Below, piece after piece: positions 1 to 6,247 of a DNA stretch of 6,247 nt (position 1 is the first letter of the stretch; every line of letters begins with the position of its first letter). Source of the stretch: Comamonadaceae bacterium (GTDB taxonomy: Bacteria; Pseudomonadota; Gammaproteobacteria; Burkholderiales; Burkholderiaceae_C); the NCBI GenBank assembly GCA_947454585.1, contig CANGML010000108.1, positions 1-6,247 of the forward strand. The letters run 5' to 3'. The notes beneath the pieces are model-generated. The model had not been told where the DNA came from, did no database searches, and saw only the letters and a list, made by a program, of their open reading frames with translations. A program made the translations under genes and the position numbers.

Positions 1-51
1 CCCAAGAAGCTCATCGTCGTGCCTGGCCGCTTGGTCAACATCGTTGTTTGA
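1..51 (+). CDS. leuS: leucine--tRNA ligase, C-terminal end (partial)
   Basis: Only the last 16 codons and the TGA stop (49-51) are in the window; the gene begins upstream. The visible residues, PKKLIVVPGRLVNIVV, match the conserved C-terminal tail of bacterial leucyl-tRNA synthetase, which typically ends in a K-x-I-x-VPG-(K/R)-L-x-N-(I/L)-V-V pattern. The enzyme charges tRNA-Leu with leucine in the cytoplasm. Identification rests on this short tail plus the lptE and holA genes directly downstream, an order conserved in many gamma- and betaproteobacteria. The stop lies only 8 bases before the chosen lptE start, so co-transcription with lptE is likely. Confidence 0.85.
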   Translation, partial: PKKLIVVPGRLVNIVV

Positions 52-54
52 AGG
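50..54 (+). promoter_or_regulatory. Shine-Dalgarno site for lptE, decides the start
   Basis: GAAGG at 50-54 overlaps the leuS stop codon and sits 5 bases before the ATG at 60. This favours ATG 60 over the in-frame TTG at 48, which overlaps the leuS stop as TTGA and would add four residues in front of the signal peptide. The TTG cannot be fully excluded. Confidence 0.6.
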
Positions 55-59
55 TTGAT

Positions 60-566
60 ATGCAGACCACGCGCCGTTTTTGGTTGATGTCCACGGTCCT
101 CACAGCGGGGCTGTCGGGCTGTGGGTTTGAGTTGCGCAAACCGCCGAACTATGCGTTCCGTACCTTGTTCAGCAGCATCCCTGTGGTGTCGCCTTTTGGC
201 GTCAAACTCAAACGCAGCCTAGAGTCTTCGGGTCAAGTCGAGGTCATCACCGACCCGCGTGAGGCGGAGCGTGCCCAAGTCATCTTTGACCAGCTGTTTG
301 AGTTGCGCGAGAAGGTGGTGGTCGGGCGCACGGCGACCGGTGCGATCCGTGAATTCCAACTGCGGTTGCGCTACCGTTTTCGTTTGCGCTCAAAAAATGG
401 CATTGAGTTGATTCCCGACACAGAAATCACCCTCAACCGCGACATCAACTTCAACGAAACCGGCGCGCTGTCCAAAGAGTCAGAAGAGGCCTTGCTCTAC
501 AAAGACATGGAAAACGACTTGGTCCTCCAAATTCAACGTCGCTTGGCTGCACTTCGCCAAATTTAA
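60..566 (+). CDS. lptE: LPS-assembly lipoprotein LptE (RlpB)
   Basis: This is the outer-membrane lipoprotein that plugs the LptD barrel and helps place lipopolysaccharide in the outer leaflet. From ATG 60 the protein has 168 residues, normal for the family. The N-terminus is a lipoprotein signal peptide: basic MQTTRR, a hydrophobic stretch (about 7-18), then the lipobox LSGC with the lipidated cysteine at residue 21. The mature protein starts CGFELR, closely resembling the CGFxLRG start typical of LptE. The rest is a small alpha/beta domain with alternating hydrophobic strands (about residues 86-125, REKVVVGRT to RSKNGIELI) and a C-terminal helix rich in Leu and Gln (about 140-166), as expected for LptE. 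The residue after the cysteine is Gly, so no inner-membrane-retention Asp is present, consistent with sorting to the outer membrane. It lies between leuS and holA, its conserved place. An alternative TTG start at 48 exists. Confidence 0.92.
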   Translation: MQTTRRFWLMSTVLTAGLSGCGFELRKPPNYAFRTLFSSIPVVSPFGVKLKRSLESSGQVEVITDPREAERAQVIFDQLFELREKVVVGRTATGAIREFQLRLRYRFRLRSKNGIELIPDTEITLNRDINFNETGALSKESEEALLYKDMENDLVLQIQRRLAALRQI

Positions 567-568
567 AC

Positions 569-1639
569 ATGCAAGTTGCCAGCGCTCAATTTGCCAGCCA
601 CTTGCAAGCGCAAGCCAGCAAGGGTTTGCGTAGCCTCTACACCTTTCATGGCGATGAACCGCTGTTGCAGCAAGAGGCCTTGGACGCCTTGTGCACCTCG
701 GCGCGCGCACAGGGTTATACCGAGCGCAGCGTGTATACGGTGGCGGGTGCCCACTTTGACTGGGGTGAGGTGCTGGCGGCGGGCGGCTCCATGAGTTTGT
801 TTGCCGACAAGCAGCTGATTGAAATTCGCATTCCTTCTGGCAAGCCCGGCAAAGAAGGCAGCACCGCCTTGCAGCACATCGCCGAGTTGGCGGTCGGCAA
901 CGACGGCACCTTGACGGTGGTGCTGTTGCCCCGCCTCGACAAAGCCACCAAGAGCTCAGCTTGGTTTAGCGCGCTGGAGAACAACGGCATCAGCGTACAA
1001 ATTGACCCGATCGAGCGCCACGCCTTACCCACATGGATTGCGCAACGTTTAGGTGCGCAACAACAGCGCGTGGCAACGGGTGAGGCGGGGCAACACACGC
1101 TGCAATTTTTTGCCGAACGTGTAGAAGGCAACTTGTTGGCCGCGCATCAAGAGATTCAAAAGCTCGCCTTGCTCTACCCCGCTGGTGAGTTGAGTTTTGA
1201 ACAGGTCGAGCGGGCCGTGCTTAATGTGGCGCGTTATGACGTGTTCAAGCTGTCAGAAGCCGTGCTCAGCGGACAGCCCTTGCGCGTGCAACGCATGCTT
1301 GACGGTCTCAAGGCCGAGGGCGAAGCCGAGGTGCTGGTGCATTACACCTTGGCCGAGGAAATCCGCGCTTTGAAGCGCGTCAAAGATGCCGTGGCTGTGG
1401 GTAAAGCCTTGCCCATGGCACTGCGTGAGCAGCGCATTTGGGGGCCCCGCGAGCGCTTGTTTGAACGCGTGCTGCCCCGCTTGAGCGCCGGCATGCTTGA
1501 GAAATTGCTGCAGTCGGCACACCAAGTCGACGGCATTGTCAAAGGCTTGAAAACACCCGAGTGGCCCGCTGACAACTGGCAGGCCTTGCACCGTTTAGCC
1601 ATGCGTTTGTGCCGTGCTTGTATGCCGCGCAACGCTTAA
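569..1639 (+). CDS. holA: DNA polymerase III subunit delta
   Basis: Delta is the clamp-loader subunit that opens the beta sliding clamp during chromosome replication. The 356-residue length is close to the E. coli protein (343). The N-terminal domain begins with the conserved [11 protein letters not shown] segment (residues 23-33), a degenerate nucleotide-binding region. The motif MSLF at 75-78 corresponds to the E. coli Leu73-Phe74 pair that inserts into the beta-clamp pocket; here it is Leu77-Phe78. The middle part carries the family pattern [21 protein letters not shown], followed by the helical C-terminal collar domain. ATG 569 is 2 bases after the lptE TAA, and I see no Shine-Dalgarno sequence before it, so translation is probably coupled to lptE. 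The very basic, Cys-containing C-terminus ([11 protein letters not shown]) looks lineage-specific and has no assigned role. An in-frame frameshift is not seen. Identification is firm. Confidence 0.95.
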   Translation: MQVASAQFASHLQAQASKGLRSLYTFHGDEPLLQQEALDALCTSARAQGYTERSVYTVAGAHFDWGEVLAAGGSMSLFADKQLIEIRIPSGKPGKEGSTALQHIAELAVGNDGTLTVVLLPRLDKATKSSAWFSALENNGISVQIDPIERHALPTWIAQRLGAQQQRVATGEAGQHTLQFFAERVEGNLLAAHQEIQKLALLYPAGELSFEQVERAVLNVARYDVFKLSEAVLSGQPLRVQRMLDGLKAEGEAEVLVHYTLAEEIRALKRVKDAVAVGKALPMALREQRIWGPRERLFERVLPRLSAGMLEKLLQSAHQVDGIVKGLKTPEWPADNWQALHRLAMRLCRACMPRNA

Positions 1640-1640
1640 C

Positions 1641-1645
1641 GAGGA
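1641..1645 (+). promoter_or_regulatory. Shine-Dalgarno site for proA, decides the start
   Basis: GAGGA lies 8 bases before the ATG at 1654. The reading frame is open further upstream, to an ATG at 1609 inside holA, but that start would add 15 residues ([15 protein letters not shown]) unlike ProA proteins and has no such ribosome binding site. ATG 1654 is therefore chosen. Confidence 0.75.
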
Positions 1646-1653
1646 ACACACAC

Positions 1654-2934
1654 ATGACGACGCTCAACGTTGCCGAACACATGCACGCCTTAGGGGCCCA
1701 AGCCAAGGCCGCCTCAGCGCAGGTGGCCAAAGCCTCAGCGGCCGTCAAAAGCACTGCGCTGCGCAAGCTGGCGGCGTTGCTGCGTGCCAATAGTGACACG
1801 CTGCAAGTAGACAATGCCAAAGACATCGCGCGCGCCATCGCCGCGGGTCTGGAAGCCCCGATGGTTGATCGCCTCAAGCTCACCCCCCAAGTGTTGGAGA
1901 CCTGCGCCCAAGGCTGCGAACAACTGGCGGCCATGCCTGATGTGATTGGCGAAATGATTGGCATGAAGCAGCAACCCAGCGGCATTCGCGTGGGTCAGAT
2001 GCGCGTGCCTTTGGGCGTGTTCGGCATGATTTTCGAGAGTCGTCCCAATGTGACGATTGAAGCGGCCTCGTTGTCTATCAAGAGTGGCAATGCCTGCATC
2101 TTGCGTGGCGGCTCCGAAGCGATTGAGTCCAACAAAGCCTTGGCCAAGTTGGTACAACAAGCCCTGAGCGAAAGCGGTCTGCCCACCGATGCCGTGCAAT
2201 TGGTGCAGACCACCGACCGCGACGCCGTGGGTCACCTGATTGCCATGCCTGAGTTTGTGGATGTCATCATCCCGCGCGGCGGTAAAGGCTTGATCGAGCG
2301 CATCAGCCGCGATGCCAAGGTGCCGGTCATCAAACACTTGGACGGCAATTGCCACACGTATGTGGATGATCCGTGCGACCTGGACATGGCGGTGCGGGTG
2401 GCCGACAACGCCAAGACCCAAAAGTACAGCCCTTGCAATGCCAGCGAAAGCTTGCTGGTGGCGCGTGGTGTGGCTGCTGCGTTCTTACCTAAGATTGGCG
2501 CCATCTATGCGGCCAAAGGTGTCGAGATGCGCTGCTGCCCAGAGGCCAAAGCCATCCTCGTTCATGTCAACGGCGCGCACCTGAAAGATGCCACTGAGCA
2601 AGATTGGTTTGAAGAATACCTGGCACCCATCATCAGCATCAAAGTGGTGGATGGCCTGGAGGCGGCGATTGCCCACATCAACCATTACTCGAGCCATCAC
2701 ACCGAATCCATCCTCACGCGCGACCACATGCATGCCCAGCGCTTCATGCGCGAGGTGGATTCTTCCAGCGTGATGGTCAACGCCAGCACCCGATTTGCGG
2801 ATGGTTTTGAATACGGTTTAGGCGCTGAAATAGGCATTTCCACCGACAAATTCCATGCCCGCGGACCCGTGGGCATTGAGGGCTTGACTTCGTTGAAATA
2901 CGTGGTGCTGGGTCAAGGCGAAATTCGAACGTAG
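1654..2934 (+). CDS. proA: glutamate-5-semialdehyde dehydrogenase (gamma-glutamyl phosphate reductase)
   Basis: ProA carries out the second step of proline synthesis from glutamate, the NADPH-dependent reduction of gamma-glutamyl phosphate to glutamate 5-semialdehyde in the cytoplasm. The protein has 426 residues (E. coli 417) and belongs to the aldehyde dehydrogenase superfamily. Visible family segments are [19 protein letters not shown] (116-134), the nucleotide-site region [23 protein letters not shown], and the catalytic cysteine Cys261 in [11 protein letters not shown]. Residues 332-353, from [12 protein letters not shown] to HTESI, fit the ProA signature pattern. The C-terminus ([33 protein letters not shown]) is canonical. 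It starts 14 bases after holA, and this adjacency is familiar from Burkholderiales. The partner gene proB (glutamate 5-kinase) is not in the window; in this group it usually lies elsewhere, near obg. No key residue is missing. Confidence 0.97.
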   Translation: MTTLNVAEHMHALGAQAKAASAQVAKASAAVKSTALRKLAALLRANSDTLQVDNAKDIARAIAAGLEAPMVDRLKLTPQVLETCAQGCEQLAAMPDVIGEMIGMKQQPSGIRVGQMRVPLGVFGMIFESRPNVTIEAASLSIKSGNACILRGGSEAIESNKALAKLVQQALSESGLPTDAVQLVQTTDRDAVGHLIAMPEFVDVIIPRGGKGLIERISRDAKVPVIKHLDGNCHTYVDDPCDLDMAVRVADNAKTQKYSPCNASESLLVARGVAAAFLPKIGAIYAAKGVEMRCCPEAKAILVHVNGAHLKDATEQDWFEEYLAPIISIKVVDGLEAAIAHINHYSSHHTESILTRDHMHAQRFMREVDSSSVMVNASTRFADGFEYGLGAEIGISTDKFHARGPVGIEGLTSLKYVVLGQGEIRT

Positions 2935-2937
2935 CGG

Positions 2938-2966
2938 TCAAGAGCGTCATCTCAAAGTCCTAGAAT
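2938..2966 (+). promoter_or_regulatory. possible sigma-70 promoter for gshA-kup-gshB
   Basis: The 55-base gap between proA and gshA contains TAGAAT at 2961-2966, one mismatch from the TATAAT -10 consensus, in the context CCTAGAATTG, a form common in Comamonadaceae promoters (from memory). The best -35 at 17-base spacing is TCAAGA (2938-2943), only three of six consensus bases, so the -35 is weak. Transcription would begin around 2972-2974, giving a leader of under 20 bases. No inverted repeat or T-tract terminator for proA is visible in the gap, so the downstream genes may also receive read-through. No operator was recognised. Confidence 0.42.
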
Positions 2967-2989
2967 TGCCCTCCACCTAAAAGGACATC

Positions 2990-4285
2990 ATGGTTCCCCA
3001 CCTCATCACGGCCCTCAGCGGCCCCATCAACGAGCTCGAGCAACGCATTCTTGACTCTATGCCCGCCATTGAGCGCTGGTTTCGCTTGGAGTGGATGGAG
3101 CACACGCCGCCGTTTTACACCTCGGTGGACATTCGCAACGCGGGTTTCAAGCTCGCGCCCGTGGACACCAACCTCTACCCCGGCGGCTGGAACAACCTCA
3201 CGCCCGAAATGCTGCCTCTGGCCGTGCAAGCGGCGATGGCCGCGATTGAAAAAATCTGCCCCGAAGCGCGCAACCTCTTGGTCATCCCAGAGAACCACAC
3301 CCGTAACACCTTCTATTTGTCGAATGTGGCGCAGTTGCAGCGCATCTTCCACATGGCGGGTTTGAATGTGCGGATTGGGTCGATCAACCCCGAGATCAAA
3401 GAGAACACCACCATCGACCTGCCCAATGGCGACAGCGTGACGCTTGAGCCCGTGATTCGCAGCAAGCATCGCCTGGGACTGAAGGACTTTGACCCGTGCA
3501 CGATTTTGCTGAACAACGATTTGAGTGCCGGCATTCCTGGCATCTTGGAAGACTTGCACGAGCAACACCTGTTGCCGCCCTTACACGCTGGTTGGAGCGT
3601 GCGCCGCAAGAGCAAACACTTTGAATGCTACGAAGAGGTGTCTAAGCGCTTTGGCAAGTTGCTGGGCATCGACCCTTGGCTGATCAACCCCATGTTCAAC
3701 CAGTGCGGCGAAGTCAACTTTGCTGAAGGCACCGGCATGGAGTGCTTGAAGACCAACGTGGATGCGCTATTGACCAAGGTCAAGCGCAAATACAAAGAGT
3801 ACGGCATCAACGAAAAACCGTTTGTCATCGTCAAGGCCGACAACGGCACCTATGGCATGGGCATCATGACCGTGCGCGATGTCAAAGACTTGGATGCAGT
3901 CAACCGCAAGACGCGCAACAAAATGAGCGTGGTCAAAGACGGTCAAGAGGTCAACCAAGTCATCATCCAAGAAGGCGTCCTCACCCACGAGCGTTTGAAC
4001 GATGCAGTGGCCGAGCCTGTGGTCTACATGATGGACCGCTATGTGGTGGGGGGCTTCTACCGCGTGCACGCCGATCGCGGCGTGGATGAAAACTTGAACG
4101 CCCCAGGAGCCAGCTTTGTGCCCTTGGCGTTCGAGCAAAGTGCGCACACACCGCAGCCTGGCATGAAGCCGGGTGCGAGCGCACCGAATCGCTTTTATAT
4201 GTATGGCGTCATTGGTCGTTTGGCCATGTTGGCCGCGAGTTACGAGCTCGAAGCCACCGACCCTGAAGCAGAAAATTACGACTGA
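2990..4285 (+). CDS. gshA: glutamate--cysteine ligase, Acidithiobacillus ferrooxidans type
   Basis: This enzyme is expected to join glutamate and cysteine using ATP, giving gamma-glutamylcysteine, the first step of glutathione synthesis. The 431-residue protein resembles the GshA family first described in Thiobacillus (Acidithiobacillus) ferrooxidans and found in many betaproteobacteria, which is not the E. coli GshA family. Characteristic stretches are the N-terminal [23 protein letters not shown] (28-50), the segment [17 protein letters not shown] (54-70), and [12 protein letters not shown] (99-110). The segment [14 protein letters not shown] (280-293) looks like an ATP-grasp glycine-rich loop, and QEGV (327-330) and NLNAPGASF (368-376) could supply ATP- and metal-binding residues; that reading is mine. 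The start ATG has a good AAGGA (2981-2985) 4 bases upstream. Six bases link its stop to the kup start region, and gshB follows kup, which supports the glutathione assignment. Confidence 0.9.
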   Translation: MVPHLITALSGPINELEQRILDSMPAIERWFRLEWMEHTPPFYTSVDIRNAGFKLAPVDTNLYPGGWNNLTPEMLPLAVQAAMAAIEKICPEARNLLVIPENHTRNTFYLSNVAQLQRIFHMAGLNVRIGSINPEIKENTTIDLPNGDSVTLEPVIRSKHRLGLKDFDPCTILLNNDLSAGIPGILEDLHEQHLLPPLHAGWSVRRKSKHFECYEEVSKRFGKLLGIDPWLINPMFNQCGEVNFAEGTGMECLKTNVDALLTKVKRKYKEYGINEKPFVIVKADNGTYGMGIMTVRDVKDLDAVNRKTRNKMSVVKDGQEVNQVIIQEGVLTHERLNDAVAEPVVYMMDRYVVGGFYRVHADRGVDENLNAPGASFVPLAFEQSAHTPQPGMKPGASAPNRFYMYGVIGRLAMLAASYELEATDPEAENYD

Positions 4286-4287
4286 GG
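4284..4287 (+). promoter_or_regulatory. Shine-Dalgarno site for kup, bears on the start
   Basis: GAGG overlaps the gshA stop codon TGA (4283-4285). It lies 3 bases before the first ATG (4291) and 6 bases before the second, adjacent ATG (4294). The spacing fits the second ATG better, so the native protein may begin MDQHGK and be one residue shorter than annotated. Confidence 0.5.
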
Positions 4288-4290
4288 TCA

Positions 4291-6165
4291 ATGATGGATC
4301 AACACGGCAAATCGTCGCTCGCGGCGCTTACCCTAGGCGCTATTGGCGTGGTTTATGGCGACATCGGCACCAGTGTGCTGTATGCGATGAAAGAGGTGTT
4401 TGGGTCGGGCCATGTGGCGTTCACCCCCGACAACATCTATGGCATTTTGTCGATCTTTTTTTGGACCCTGACGGTCATCGTCTCTATCAAGTACGTGGCC
4501 TTGGTGCTGCGCGCTGACAACAACGGCGAAGGTGGCTTGGTGGCGATGCTGGCCTTGGCGTCCATGGCAGTGAAAGACCGACCCGTGCTGCGTCAGCGCA
4601 TGTTGATTGTGGGCATCTTCGGCACGTGTTTGTTTTATGGCGATGGCGTGATCACGCCTGCTATTTCGGTGCTGTCCGCGGTGGAGGGCTTGGAGGTGGT
4701 GTCACCTGCTTTCACCAAGTATGTGATCCCACTCACGATTGTGATTTTGTTTGGCCTGTTTGCAGTGCAAAAGCGTGGCACCAGCGGCATTGGTAAATTT
4801 TTTGGCCCCATCACCTTGGTCTGGTTTGCGGCGATTGCAGCCCTGGGCGTGTATCACATTGCCTCACATCCCGAGATCATGTGGGCCATCAGTCCACACT
4901 TTGCTGTGCAATTCATCGTCAACGAACCTGCCATCACCTTTTTAATTTTGGGGGCGGTGGTGTTGTGCGTGACCGGTGGTGAGGCGCTGTATGCCGACAT
5001 GGGCCATTTCGGCAAGAAGCCCATTCGTCTGGCTTGGTTTTCAGTGGTCATGCCCTCGCTCACCTTGAACTACTTCGGCCAAGGCGCCCTGCTGTTGAGT
5101 GACCCCACGGCGGTGGCGAACCCGTTCTTCAACATGGCCCCTGATTGGTTGCTCTTGCCCTTGGTGGTGTTGGCCACCGCGGCCACGGTGATTGCCTCGC
5201 AAGCCTTGATTTCTGGTGCCTTCAGCGTGACCAAGCAAGTCGTGCAAATGGGCTTCTTGCCGCGTTTGCAAGTGCTGCACACCAGCGTCAAAGACACGGG
5301 GCAAATCTACATCCCCTTTGTGAACTGGGGCTTGTTTGCGGTGATCGTGTTGGCGGTGGTGATGTTCAAGTCGTCGAGCAACTTAGCGGCTGCCTACGGC
5401 ATTGCCGTGTGTACCGACATGTTGATCACCACGGTGCTCACCTTCTTTGTGATTCACTACGGTTGGAAATACCCCTTCTGGTGGTGTTTGGCTGCGACGG
5501 GCTTTTTCTTTGCTGTTGACCTCGCCTTCTGGGCCTCTAATTTGCTGAAGCTGTTCGAAGGTGGTTGGTTCCCGCTGTTGATTGCCTCCGTCATCATGAT
5601 GCTGATGCTCACCTGGCGCGATGGTCGTACCTTGCTGGATGAAAAACGCCGCGAGGATGCGCTGGATTTGACAAGCTTTTTAGGCGCTGTGTTTTCATCA
5701 CCGCCTGTTCGTGTGGAGGGTACCGCCGTCTTTTTGACCTCAGGCATGGGGGCCGTGCCCAACGCGTTTTTGCACAATTTGAAGCACAACAAGGTGTTGC
5801 ACGCGCAAAACTTGTTTGTGAACGTGCACAACCATGAAGTGCCATGGATCGCTGACAAGGAGCGTTTAGAAATCACGTCACTGGGCCATGAGTGTTGGCA
5901 AGTGGTGATTCACTATGGTTTCAAAGACGATCCGGATGTGCCGGGCGCTTTGACGCAATTGCACGGCATGGGTTGCGAAATCAACCCGATGACCACCAGC
6001 TACTTCTTGTCGCGTGACAGCATCGTGCCCACCATTGGCACGGGCATGGCTCAGTGGCGTGAAAAACTATTTGCCCAGATGCACCTCAATGCCAGCTCGG
6101 CCGCTGACTTCTTGAACTTGCCGAGCAACTCCGTGGTGGAGTTGGGCAGCAAAATCGAAATCTAA
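4291..6165 (+). CDS. kup: low-affinity potassium transporter Kup (Trk-independent, KUP/HAK/KT family)
   Basis: Kup imports K+ across the inner membrane, probably with protons. The 624-residue protein (E. coli 622) has an N-terminal membrane part with about 12 hydrophobic segments (roughly 13-33, 50-73, 103-123, 143-160, 172-190, 214-233, 248-268, 285-312, 341-360, 366-390, 396-417, 425-442) and a cytoplasmic C-terminal domain (443-624) ending [10 protein letters not shown], as in E. coli (VIELGTQVEI). Family hallmarks are [10 protein letters not shown] (19-28), RADNNGEGG (74-82), [22 protein letters not shown] (115-136), [20 protein letters not shown] (231-250), [14 protein letters not shown] (256-269) and NLKHNKVLH (496-504). 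Acidic residues line up with the membrane-embedded acidic positions of E. coli Kup: Asp24, Asp118 (Glu in E. coli), Glu231 and Asp410. The usual SPLY after GDIGT is SVLY here, a Pro-to-Val change. It starts 5 bases after gshA, or 8 if the ATG at 4294 is used, and ends 2 bases before gshB, so the three genes are probably one transcript. Confidence 0.97.
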   Translation: MMDQHGKSSLAALTLGAIGVVYGDIGTSVLYAMKEVFGSGHVAFTPDNIYGILSIFFWTLTVIVSIKYVALVLRADNNGEGGLVAMLALASMAVKDRPVLRQRMLIVGIFGTCLFYGDGVITPAISVLSAVEGLEVVSPAFTKYVIPLTIVILFGLFAVQKRGTSGIGKFFGPITLVWFAAIAALGVYHIASHPEIMWAISPHFAVQFIVNEPAITFLILGAVVLCVTGGEALYADMGHFGKKPIRLAWFSVVMPSLTLNYFGQGALLLSDPTAVANPFFNMAPDWLLLPLVVLATAATVIASQALISGAFSVTKQVVQMGFLPRLQVLHTSVKDTGQIYIPFVNWGLFAVIVLAVVMFKSSSNLAAAYGIAVCTDMLITTVLTFFVIHYGWKYPFWWCLAATGFFFAVDLAFWASNLLKLFEGGWFPLLIASVIMMLMLTWRDGRTLLDEKRREDALDLTSFLGAVFSSPPVRVEGTAVFLTSGMGAVPNAFLHNLKHNKVLHAQNLFVNVHNHEVPWIADKERLEITSLGHECWQVVIHYGFKDDPDVPGALTQLHGMGCEINPMTTSYFLSRDSIVPTIGTGMAQWREKLFAQMHLNASSAADFLNLPSNSVVELGSKIEI

Positions 6166-6167
6166 AC

Positions 6168-6247
6168 ATGCACATCCTCTTCGTCGCAGACCCGCTGTCG
6201 TCCTTCAAAATTTACAAGGACACCACGTTTGCGATGATGCGTGAAGC
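6168..6247 (+). CDS. gshB: glutathione synthetase, N-terminal end (partial)
   Basis: The frame opens at ATG 6168 and runs off the window after 26 codons and 2 bases. The visible residues, [26 protein letters not shown], match the N-terminus of bacterial glutathione synthetase, where a hydrophobic strand is followed by DP, then I-x-KD-(S/T)-(S/T)-FAM. The full enzyme would be an ATP-grasp ligase adding glycine to gamma-glutamylcysteine to give glutathione. The start is 2 bases after the kup TAA with no Shine-Dalgarno sequence visible, so translation is probably coupled to kup. The upstream gshA, two genes away, makes its substrate. The ATP-binding and catalytic parts lie outside the window and cannot be assessed. 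Confidence 0.9.
   Translation, partial: MHILFVADPLSSFKIYKDTTFAMMRE

Noticed and set aside
69..86. Possible twin-arginine signal in LptE (TTRRFWLM)
   Set aside because: Two arginines precede a hydrophobic stretch, but the fit to the S/T-R-R-x-F-L-K consensus is only partial. A normal Sec lipoprotein signal with LSGC explains the sequence fully.
1735..2421. Open frame of 228 codons on the minus strand opposite proA
   Set aside because: It lies wholly inside the well-supported proA gene. Its protein is rich in His, Gln, Gly and Arg, typical of the antisense of G+C-rich codons, with no recognisable motif.
2969..2985. CCCTCC upstream of AAGGA before gshA as a possible ribosome-site-masking hairpin
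   Set aside because: Only about three base pairs (TCC with GGA) can form across an eight-base loop, too weak to count as a regulatory structure.
2960..3568. Open frame of 202 codons on the minus strand opposite gshA and the proA-gshA gap
   Set aside because: It is antisense to conserved gshA sequence, has shadow-like composition and no family resemblance, and would overlap the gshA ribosome site and proposed promoter.
3767..4291. Open frame of 174 codons on the minus strand opposite the 3' half of gshA
   Set aside because: It is antisense to the conserved ATP-binding region of gshA. The many His, Val and Asp residues come from reversed gshA codons, and no motif was seen.
5668..5698. Perfect TTGACA (-35 consensus) inside kup at 5668-5673
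   Set aside because: No good -10 follows at 16-18 bases; the best match, TTTCAT, is at 19 bases with four of six bases. The bases encode the DLTSF stretch of the Kup C-terminal domain.

Overview
The window is a compact, one-directional stretch of chromosomal housekeeping genes, all on the + strand, with almost no non-coding DNA. The order is leuS (3' end), lptE, holA, proA, gshA, kup, gshB (5' end). The leuS-lptE-holA-proA order, the Acidithiobacillus-type glutamate-cysteine ligase, the moderately high G+C and a TAGAAT-type -10 element suggest a betaproteobacterium of the Burkholderiales, most likely in or near the Comamonadaceae. That assignment is inferred from memory of protein families and gene order, not from a search.

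Region 1 (1-2934) runs from the last codons of leucyl-tRNA synthetase through the outer-membrane LPS-assembly lipoprotein LptE and the DNA polymerase III delta subunit HolA to the proline-biosynthesis enzyme ProA. Gaps are 8, 2 and 14 bases, so these genes are probably co-transcribed from a promoter upstream of the window.

Region 2 (2935-2989) is the only real intergenic gap, 55 bases. It holds a plausible -10 box and a clear Shine-Dalgarno sequence for the next gene. No hairpin terminator was seen, so read-through from proA is possible.

Region 3 (2990-6247) carries gshA, the potassium transporter gene kup, and the start of gshB, with gaps of 5 and 2 bases. The two steps of glutathione synthesis therefore flank a K+ importer in what looks like a single operon. 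ProA (glutamate to proline), GshA/GshB (glutamate to glutathione) and Kup (K+ uptake) all touch the K+/glutamate/proline/glutathione economy of the cell, a possible physiological link.

No mobile element, CRISPR array, RNA gene, frameshift or broken gene was seen. All complete genes have normal length and intact key motifs. I found no convincing undescribed system. The points most worth a second look are the kup insertion between gshA and gshB, the ATP-grasp-like features of this GshA, and two identical gene junctions (TAAACATGCA) that lack a Shine-Dalgarno sequence.
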